Source: Spirochaetota bacterium (GTDB lineage Bacteria > Spirochaetota > Spirochaetia > DSM-27196 > PWMO01). From it: DNA of 28,190 nucleotides. Where the stretch lies: positions 1 to 28,190 of the forward strand of contig JAAAOH010000179.1 of NCBI GenBank assembly GCA_009908925.1. The letters run 5' to 3'. How positions within the stretch are numbered: the first letter of the stretch is position 1; the number at the start of each line of letters is the position of its first letter. Positions 22,436 to 28,190 of this stretch are shown here, one piece after another. The position numbers and the translations under genes were made by a program. Under the pieces are notes generated by a model. The model was given only the letters and a program-made list of their open reading frames with translations. It was not told the DNA's origin and made no database searches.

Positions 22436-23827
22436 CTACACCAAAGACCAGAGATACTCGACGATGTGGAACAGAGCCTCGGTATCGAGGGAGCAATACC
22501 GCTTCAGGTCCTCCAGCACGACCTCGCCGTCGAGCTCCTGCCCGTCGGGAAAGCCGTGTCTGAGAAAGTAGTAGAGCACATTCGCATCGCGCCCGTCGGC
22601 TACCTCCAGCTCCCCGTATTCGCCACCGATCATGGCGTGATACACCGCCTTCAATGAGGCACTTCCCTCCTGCCGCGGATCATAGTACTCACCGCGCGCA
22701 AAGATGCGCGAGATGTCGACGAGCCGCGGGATGATGTTCTCGAGCTTTGGTGGCGGAAGCGGGTCGGCGGCCGTACGTGCAGCTGCGAGGTGCGCCGTCT
22801 CGTTTCCGGCGCCCGCCCCGGCTCCTGTCCCTTCCCCGACGGCGAGGCGCTCGAGCATCCGTCGCTCAAAGCCCTTCCCGTAGACGACGATGCTTCCGCG
22901 CTCGCCGATTCGGGACACCAGGTCACGATAGAGCCCGCAACGTCCGTCCTCTCCAGGCAGGGCGGCGTAGACGTGGTGAGCGGGGGGCGCGCCGGGGCGC
23001 TCCTGGCGGTGAAGAGAGTAGATCACGGGAACGTGCTCCCAGGGGGCCAGTCCGGCTGCAGACGGCACGGCCTCACTGTAGGCCTCGAAGTCGAGGAAAG
23101 AAAGCGGATACTCGAGTTCCTCGAGAAAGGCGGCAATCGCGGGGAGATCGATGTGGCGCTTGCCGCTCGCGCGGGCTGCGAGATGGATTTGCTGCACGGG
23201 CGAGAGCTCGCTGCCGGGAGGAAGCGCGGCGAGGCGCTCGACCTTGCTCCTGCCCACCGTGCACGCCGGACAGGTACGGCGCCTGCAGGGTTCCACCTGC
23301 TCGAGCATGTCGGCCTCGGGGAGCGCGAGGATCTCCATCATGCGCTCCAGGCGCGACGGCACCTCCGCAGCTCTGCCGCGCGCGCGACGCGTCACATCGG
23401 CATCGATAAGCAGTCCCCGGTAGTCGTCCCCGGCGATGCGGCGATAGGTCTTTCTCAGGTAGCGGAGAACAACCTCGCCCCCGCCGGCACCTGTGCGGGC
23501 AAACACGTGATCGGCAAAGGCGGCTTCCCAGACGAAGGAGTCCTTCACCGAGGTTGCCGGACGAAGGAAGACCAGGCTCCAGCCGGATTCTGATTCCCCG
23601 AGCTCCTCTACGCGGGCGGAAACCCGCCACTGAGGCGTGAGATCGTACTCCCTGACTTCGGGCTCAGAGGAGAGGCCGGCAACGGCGGCAAGGCGGCGGT
23701 ACTGATCTTCCCGATAGGCGCGATGCAGCGCCGAGCCTTCGTCTTCGGGGCGGTTGATGCGGTACCACAGCTGCCTCGCACAGCGGACGCCGGTGACGAA
23801 ATCGTCAGTGGTAAGGACGCGCTGCAC
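22436..23827 (-). CDS. DUF2779 protein with degenerate PD-(D/E)XK domain
   Basis: The 463-residue product has the two-part layout of DUF2779 proteins. The N-terminal part resembles a Cas4/AddB-like PD-(D/E)XK nuclease: Cys16 in VRCARQLWY, then Cys181, Cys186 and Cys189, a spacing like that of a single N-terminal plus three C-terminal Cys holding an iron-sulphur cluster. The catalytic positions look lost: ARVEEL where RxDxL is expected, and SLVFLRPA where LIEVKSS is expected. The C-terminal DUF2779 part has PLSFLDFEAYSEAVP (241-255) and ends near YCSLDTEALFHIVEYLW, acidic motifs like those of DEDD 3'-5' exonucleases. It starts at a GTG two bases after the ackA stop, with GGAG inside the ackA end, so it is translationally coupled. 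A DNA/RNA processing role is likely but unproven. Confidence 0.8.
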   Translation of the reverse strand: MQRVLTTDDFVTGVRCARQLWYRINRPEDEGSALHRAYREDQYRRLAAVAGLSSEPEVREYDLTPQWRVSARVEELGESESGWSLVFLRPATSVKDSFVWEAAFADHVFARTGAGGGEVVLRYLRKTYRRIAGDDYRGLLIDADVTRRARGRAAEVPSRLERMMEILALPEADMLEQVEPCRRRTCPACTVGRSKVERLAALPPGSELSPVQQIHLAARASGKRHIDLPAIAAFLEELEYPLSFLDFEAYSEAVPSAAGLAPWEHVPVIYSLHRQERPGAPPAHHVYAALPGEDGRCGLYRDLVSRIGERGSIVVYGKGFERRMLERLAVGEGTGAGAGAGNETAHLAAARTAADPLPPPKLENIIPRLVDISRIFARGEYYDPRQEGSASLKAVYHAMIGGEYGELEVADGRDANVLYYFLRHGFPDGQELDGEVVLEDLKRYCSLDTEALFHIVEYLWSLV

Positions 23828-23829
23828 GC

Positions 23830-25038
23830 CTACTCCGTGGGCTTGACCAGCTCATAGGTGTCGATGGCGATCTGCAGCTCCTCGTTGGTGGGTATCACGA
23901 GGATGGTTACCGGCGAGTAATCCATGGAGATGACGCCCATTCGCGGGCCGTTCTCGAGGTTCTTCCGGTAGTCCATGACGATGCCGATGTTCTCGAGGCG
24001 GTTGCAGATTCGCTCGCGCATGCGGGTGCCGTACTGCCCGATGCCGCCGGTGAACACCAGGAGGTCGGTCTTGACCATGTTGGCCGAGTATCCGCCGATG
24101 TACTTGCGGATGCGGTAGGCGTACACGTCGAGTGCGTCCTGGGCATTTCGGTTGCCCCGTTCGGCCGCCTCCTCGAGATCGCGCAGATCGTTGGAGATCC
24201 CTGAGAGCCCGAGAAGACCGCTCTTCTTGTTCAGCATCTCGTTGAGCTGCGAGGCGGTGTATCCGCGCTCCATGAGATAGAAGATGATGGCGGGATCGAT
24301 GTCGCCGCTTCTCGTTCCCATTACCAGGCCCTCGAGCGGGGTGAAGCCCATCGACGTGTCGATGGACTGGCCGTTCTTTATGGCGGTTATCGAGGCGCCG
24401 TTTCCGAGGTGGCAGGAAATGACGTTGGTGTTCTCGAACGAGCGCTTGGCAAACTTCATCGCCTCCGCGGCGACGAAGCGGTGGCTGGTGCCGTGGAACC
24501 CGTAGCGGCGGATCTTGTACTGGTCGTAGAGCTCGCGGGGGAGCCCGTAGAGAAATGCCGCGGGGGTCAGGCTCTGGTGAAAGGCGGTATCGAATACCGC
24601 GACCTGTGGAACGTCGGGAAGGAGATCTCGTACGTTTCGGATGCCGGTGAGGTTCACCGGATTATGCAGGGGTGCGAGCTCGATGTTTTCCTCGATAGCG
24701 GCAATCACGTCATCGTCGATGATAACCGACTCGGCGTACTTCTCACCGCCATGTACGACGCGATGGCCCACACCCACGATCTCATTGAGGGAGCCGACGA
24801 CCCCCTGGGGATCGTTGACGAGGGCATCGCCCATGAGCTTGACCGCGGTCTGGTGGTCGGGGATCTCCTGTTCCTTGACGATGCGGCCGTTCTGCGAGGT
24901 CTGCTCGAGGCGACCGGTCTTTTCGCCGACGCGCTCCACAGACCCCTTTCCGAGGCTGCTGCGCGAGGGCATTTCATATACTTCGTATTTCAGAGACGAG
25001 CTTCCGCAGTTGACGACAAGTATCTTGTACGGATCCAT
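23830..25038 (-). CDS. ackA: Acetate kinase
   Basis: It converts acetyl phosphate and ADP to acetate and ATP, the energy-yielding end step of acetate fermentation. From the ATG at 25038 the product has 402 residues, the family norm, beginning MDPYKILVVNCGSSSLKYEVY. Other landmarks are VAVFDTAFHQSL, RRYGFHGTSHRFV, SCHLGNGASITAI, GFTPLEGLVMGTRSGDIDP and VFTGGIGQYGTRMRERIC. The usual GIGEN is GIGQY here, a minor change. A longer frame to 25128 is unlikely, since relatives start at MxxxILVxNxGSSS. No phosphotransacetylase (pta) gene adjoins. Downstream lies the coupled DUF2779 gene. Confidence 0.96.
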   Translation of the reverse strand: MDPYKILVVNCGSSSLKYEVYEMPSRSSLGKGSVERVGEKTGRLEQTSQNGRIVKEQEIPDHQTAVKLMGDALVNDPQGVVGSLNEIVGVGHRVVHGGEKYAESVIIDDDVIAAIEENIELAPLHNPVNLTGIRNVRDLLPDVPQVAVFDTAFHQSLTPAAFLYGLPRELYDQYKIRRYGFHGTSHRFVAAEAMKFAKRSFENTNVISCHLGNGASITAIKNGQSIDTSMGFTPLEGLVMGTRSGDIDPAIIFYLMERGYTASQLNEMLNKKSGLLGLSGISNDLRDLEEAAERGNRNAQDALDVYAYRIRKYIGGYSANMVKTDLLVFTGGIGQYGTRMRERICNRLENIGIVMDYRKNLENGPRMGVISMDYSPVTILVIPTNEELQIAIDTYELVKPTE

Positions 25039-25130
25039 GGACTCAAGTGTAGCGACATGCCGGCGCGACGTAAATGGCCGGTTGGAACAGGCTTGTCGAT
25101 ACTTCGCCGTTGCTGCTACTGTTTGCACAC

Positions 25131-26168
25131 ATGCCGTCGCATCTTGCCCACCTGATCCACACCGAGGACAGCGTCGCGCGGGCGTTTCCCGATCTCGCGG
25201 ATCCGCCCGAGCGCCTCAGAAGCTTCTTGACCCTCGGTGCCCAGGGCCCCGACCAGTTCTATCACAACCGCCGTCGAAAGCCCTCGGGACTGCTCTACGG
25301 CTCGCTCTCGCACCGAAAGAACTACGGGCGATCGGTCGCCGGAATGATCCGGTGGGCCACCGGGCGAGAACTGCCGCTGCGCTCGGAGGCGGGGATGTTC
25401 GTCCTCGGCTATGCCGCACACGCCGTGCTCGACAGGAAACTCCACCCCTTCATCAACTACTTCAGCGACCTCCCCGACAGCCGCGTCTTTCCCCGCGCCC
25501 ACGCGTTCTTTGAGCGTATCGTTGACGTGCTGCTCGTTCGACGGATCCGCAACACCGAGCCGCGCGAGATCGATTTCCGCGGAATCGTGGACTGCGGACC
25601 GTATCTCCCGACCGAAATTGCGGCCATGATGACGGCGGGATTTCTCGCCGCCTTCGACCGCGCGGACGGCGACGCCGATCTTCCCGAGCGTCTTCAGAAC
25701 GCCTACCTCGATTCCATGGGATTCTACGGCTACACGAACATGGTCGGCGATGCGGCGATGCGCAGGGCGATTGATCACGCGGAAAACGACCGCCACGAAC
25801 GGGCCCTCATCGCCCTCCTTCACCCCCCGCAGCTGCCCGCCGGCTATGATTTCGCCAACGCCTCCGGTGCGGAGTGGTGCCACCCCTGTGATGAAACCGA
25901 GCGGCGCACCGACTCGCTGTATGACCTCTACGACGAGGCGGTCACACGCGCGGAGCGGGTGCTCACCGGTATCGAGGCCGGCTGGTCGGGGCGCGTTCCC
26001 CTCTTCGATTCCGATGCCGACGCGTCCGAGCCGTCGGTGGAGGCGCTGGTGGGGAACCACAATCTCTCCGACGAGCGGATGATCTCCTGTCCCCGTACCT
26101 GCGCATCACCCTTTCCGCTGATCGAGATCGTCGATGAGCTTCGGAACACCTATCAGGGGCGGGAGTAG
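25131..26168 (+). CDS. Zinc-dependent phospholipase C-like protein
   Basis: From the ATG at 25131 the product has 345 residues and starts MPSHLAHLIHTED, matching the MPSxxTHxxxAE start of the Zn_dep_PLPC family (PF00882-like), which supports this start over one at 25074. GAQGPDQFYH (36-45) and LGYAAHAVLDRKLHPFINYF (His97, Asp101, His105) give the expected zinc-ligand pattern. No signal peptide is seen, so many members of this group may act in the cytoplasm on unknown substrates rather than as secreted lipases. No Shine-Dalgarno is evident. The gene is divergent from ackA and its last 16 bases overlap the convergent permease gene. Confidence 0.85.
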   Translation: MPSHLAHLIHTEDSVARAFPDLADPPERLRSFLTLGAQGPDQFYHNRRRKPSGLLYGSLSHRKNYGRSVAGMIRWATGRELPLRSEAGMFVLGYAAHAVLDRKLHPFINYFSDLPDSRVFPRAHAFFERIVDVLLVRRIRNTEPREIDFRGIVDCGPYLPTEIAAMMTAGFLAAFDRADGDADLPERLQNAYLDSMGFYGYTNMVGDAAMRRAIDHAENDRHERALIALLHPPQLPAGYDFANASGAEWCHPCDETERRTDSLYDLYDEAVTRAERVLTGIEAGWSGRVPLFDSDADASEPSVEALVGNHNLSDERMISCPRTCASPFPLIEIVDELRNTYQGRE

Positions 26169-27007
26169 GTCCGTTGCTTCGCACGGGAGGTCGCCGAAAA
26201 GCGCTCCGAGAGCGCGTCCGCGATGATGTTCAGGCTCAACACCGTCAGCGCAACCGCAATACCGGGATAGAGGGCAAGCCACGGCGCCCGCAGGAGATAG
26301 TTCCGCGCATCCTTGAGCATCAGCCCCCAGCTCGGGTTGGGCGGCTGGGTTCCGAGGCCGAGAAACGAGAGCGAGGCCTCGATCACCACCGCGAGCGCAA
26401 AGGTGATGGAAGCCTGCACGATGATTTTCGGTAGCACGTTGGGTAGGATGTGCATCGAGATGGTCCGCCGCAGGGGACTGCCGAGCGCCCGGGAGGCCTC
26501 GACGTATTCCTCGGCCTTCACGGCGAGGGTTTCGGCACGCACGAGGCGGGCGAACACCGGGGTGAAGATTACGCCCACGGCCATCATCACCTGCATGACC
26601 CCGTACCCGAACACGCTCACCACCGTAATGGCCAGGAGCACGGTGGGAAACGAGAGAATCGCGTCCATGAGCAGCATGAGCGCGCTGTCGAGCAGCCCCT
26701 CCGACAGCCCCGATGCAAGGCCGATGACGAGCCCGAGCGCGAGTGCGATGCCCACCGAGGTGAAGCCCACCACGAGCGTGGAGCGAGCTCCGTAGATGAG
26801 CCGGCTCGCGACGTCCCGCCCGAAATCGTCGGTACCGAGGAGATGACCGCCCTCCCCCGGCCCCACGAAGCGCGCATCGAGGTCCTGGGCAACCGGGTCG
26901 AAGGGCGCGATGAGCGGCGCCGCGATCGCAGAGACCACGAGCAGAGCCACGAAGCCCACCGAAACGTAGAGCAGAATCGTGGTGAGAGTCGGCGCCGCGC
27001 GGTGCAC
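26153..27007 (-). CDS. ABC transporter permease, DppC/OppC type
   Basis: The 284-residue inner-membrane protein belongs to the peptide/nickel/oligosaccharide uptake group. It has an N-terminal membrane helix, then the DppC hallmark HLLGTDDFGRDVASRLIYGARSTL (split here as GTDDFGRD and SRLIYGARS), further helices, and the EAA loop EASRALGSPLRRTI...LPNVLP that docks the ATPase. The C-terminus NPSWGLMLKDARNYL...WLALYPGIAVALTVLSLNIIADAL is typical. It starts at a GTG five bases after the binding-protein stop, so the two are coupled. It overlaps the convergent phospholipase-like gene by 16 bases, so the operon ends here with no ATPase genes downstream. Confidence 0.94.
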   Translation of the reverse strand: MHRAAPTLTTILLYVSVGFVALLVVSAIAAPLIAPFDPVAQDLDARFVGPGEGGHLLGTDDFGRDVASRLIYGARSTLVVGFTSVGIALALGLVIGLASGLSEGLLDSALMLLMDAILSFPTVLLAITVVSVFGYGVMQVMMAVGVIFTPVFARLVRAETLAVKAEEYVEASRALGSPLRRTISMHILPNVLPKIIVQASITFALAVVIEASLSFLGLGTQPPNPSWGLMLKDARNYLLRAPWLALYPGIAVALTVLSLNIIADALSERFSATSRAKQRTYSRP

Positions 27008-27012
27008 GTGCC

Positions 27013-28190
27013 CTACTCGAGCGTCAGGGTGCGAAAGTCGTAGGTGTCGAGGGTCGGGTCCATTTCGAAGCCCCCGACTTCCTCCCGCAGGCCAACGTAG
27101 AGGTAGGGTGATCCGAGGTACACGAAGGGCACCTCCTGCGCCATGATCTCGAGCACCTCACCGTAGAGGCGCCGCCGGGTTTCGAAATCGCTCTCCCGGC
27201 GAGCCTGCTCGATGAGCTCCTCCGCCCGCGGGTTCTCCCAGTTGGTGTAGTCGAACTCGCCGTTGAGGCGGCCGTCGGGATCGAGTTTGCCGGTGTGTCC
27301 GATGACCGTGAGACCGTAGCGCGTGTTGCGATAGACGTCGCTGATCCAGGTCGACCAGTCGACGAGGCGGATGTTGGTGTCGAGTCCGACCTCGGTGAGC
27401 ATGGCGTTGTACATTTCCGCCGCCCGTACGTGGAACTCGTAGTTCTGCGGGACCACGAGATCGAGGGTCACCTCATCGCCCACGTCCGCCTCCGCAAGGA
27501 GCTCCCGGGCTCGGCCCGGATTGTAGGGGTACATGTCGGTGAAATCGACGTAGTAGGGGCTCTGCGAGTCCATGAAGGTACCCACGACCTCCCCGCCGGT
27601 GTAGGCGACATCGAGCACCGCCTGCTTGTCGATGGCGTGATTGATGGCCTGCCGCACCGCGGGCTGATCCAGCGGCGCGCGATCGGTATTCATCGCCATG
27701 ACCAGAACGATCGCGGTGAGCTGACGGTACAGCTCCGCGCCGGCTGCCTGGCGAATCGTCTCGATGTCGCCGGGCAGCACGGTGTCTATGATGTGGAGGT
27801 CACCGCTTATGAGGCCCTGCACCTGCACCGAGGGCTCGGTCACGATATTGAAATCGACCCCATCCACCCGCGGCGCACCCTCCATCCAGTAGGCATCGTG
27901 GCGCTCGAGCCGGATGCGATTGTCACGCACCCATTCGGCAACACGGAAGGGACCGGTGCCGACCGGCTCGTTACCGAAGTCGTGGCCGGCTTCGATCAGC
28001 TCCGCCGGCAGGATCGCACCCCACCCCGATGCGAGAGAGGAAAGCAGCGGCGCGTACGGGCGGTCGAGCTCGAAGACCACCGTGTAGCTGTCGGGCGTCG
28101 TGATACGCGAGATGGAGGAGAACTCCGGCTTCCAGGGGGAGCCCGAATCATCGGCGAGAATACGCTCGAAGGTCGCCTTCACGTCGGCCG
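27013..28190 (-). CDS. ABC transporter substrate-binding protein, family 5 (5' end outside window)
   Basis: The frame is open to the right edge; the codons before position 28182 read ADV, giving ADVKATFERIL as in DppA/OppA-type proteins (tAeDVxxtfeRi). The true start and signal peptide are therefore beyond 28190. The visible 391 residues contain GTGPFRVAEWVRDNRIRLERHDAYW, the family-5 signature, PAVRQAINHAIDKQAVLDVAYTG, and PYNPGRARELLAEA. It would capture peptides, nickel chelates or oligosaccharides outside the membrane for the permease encoded next to it. The ligand cannot be read from the sequence. Confidence 0.93.
   Translation of the reverse strand, partial: ADVKATFERILADDSGSPWKPEFSSISRITTPDSYTVVFELDRPYAPLLSSLASGWGAILPAELIEAGHDFGNEPVGTGPFRVAEWVRDNRIRLERHDAYWMEGAPRVDGVDFNIVTEPSVQVQGLISGDLHIIDTVLPGDIETIRQAAGAELYRQLTAIVLVMAMNTDRAPLDQPAVRQAINHAIDKQAVLDVAYTGGEVVGTFMDSQSPYYVDFTDMYPYNPGRARELLAEADVGDEVTLDLVVPQNYEFHVRAAEMYNAMLTEVGLDTNIRLVDWSTWISDVYRNTRYGLTVIGHTGKLDPDGRLNGEFDYTNWENPRAEELIEQARRESDFETRRRLYGEVLEIMAQEVPFVYLGSPYLYVGLREEVGGFEMDPTLDTYDFRTLTLE

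Overview
The window looks like chromosomal DNA of a GC-rich, free-living, probably saccharolytic and anaerobic spirochaete. This is an inference, not a measured placement. It rests on the long-type pyrophosphate-dependent phosphofructokinase, acetate kinase, a flavodiiron protein, arginine deiminase, a galactokinase with the GRTELGGNHTDHN signature, and several lipoproteins with an LxGC lipobox. No rRNA, tRNA, CRISPR array, transposase or phage gene was recognised.

Left part (1-6660) is accessory and partly decayed, nearly all on the minus strand. It holds a BspA-type repeat lipoprotein cut by the window edge (1-959), a VWA-domain protein (1811-3172), a DUF1566-type lipoprotein (3604-4500), and a second lipoprotein with the same N-terminal module but a truncated body (5057-5683). 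It also holds a DUF4384 protein that seems to lack its 5' end (5797-6657). Between them lie remnants: a methyltransferase fragment (1666-1822) and a frameshifted, truncated NAD(P)-binding protein (4583-5079). Two gene-poor gaps also occur here (960-1665 and 3173-3603).

The centre-left (6684-10874) is the most interesting unit. A SorC-family regulator is divergent from an operon of an FGGY sugar kinase and a 477-residue protein made of two DeoC-like aldolase domains in tandem. The Schiff-base lysine is kept only in the first half. The divergent promoter region has a perfect 16-bp palindrome (TGTGTCATATGACACA) next to a TTGACA-type promoter. The layout recalls the lsr (LsrR/LsrK/LsrF) and deo systems, but no transporter is present and the fused aldolase is unusual. 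The substrate is unknown.

The right part (11221-28190) is mostly core metabolism: DAHP synthase, arginine deiminase, asparaginyl-tRNA synthetase, a manA-yaiI-fprA minus-strand run, divergent galK-pfp, an exported protein, and an acetate kinase gene with a tightly coupled DUF2779 protein. It ends with a zinc-dependent phospholipase C-like protein and part of a peptide/nickel-type ABC transporter (permease and binding protein) leaving the right edge. ManA, GalK, PFP and AckA fit together as sugar entry, PPi-linked glycolysis and acetate/ATP formation. FprA would protect against oxygen or NO.
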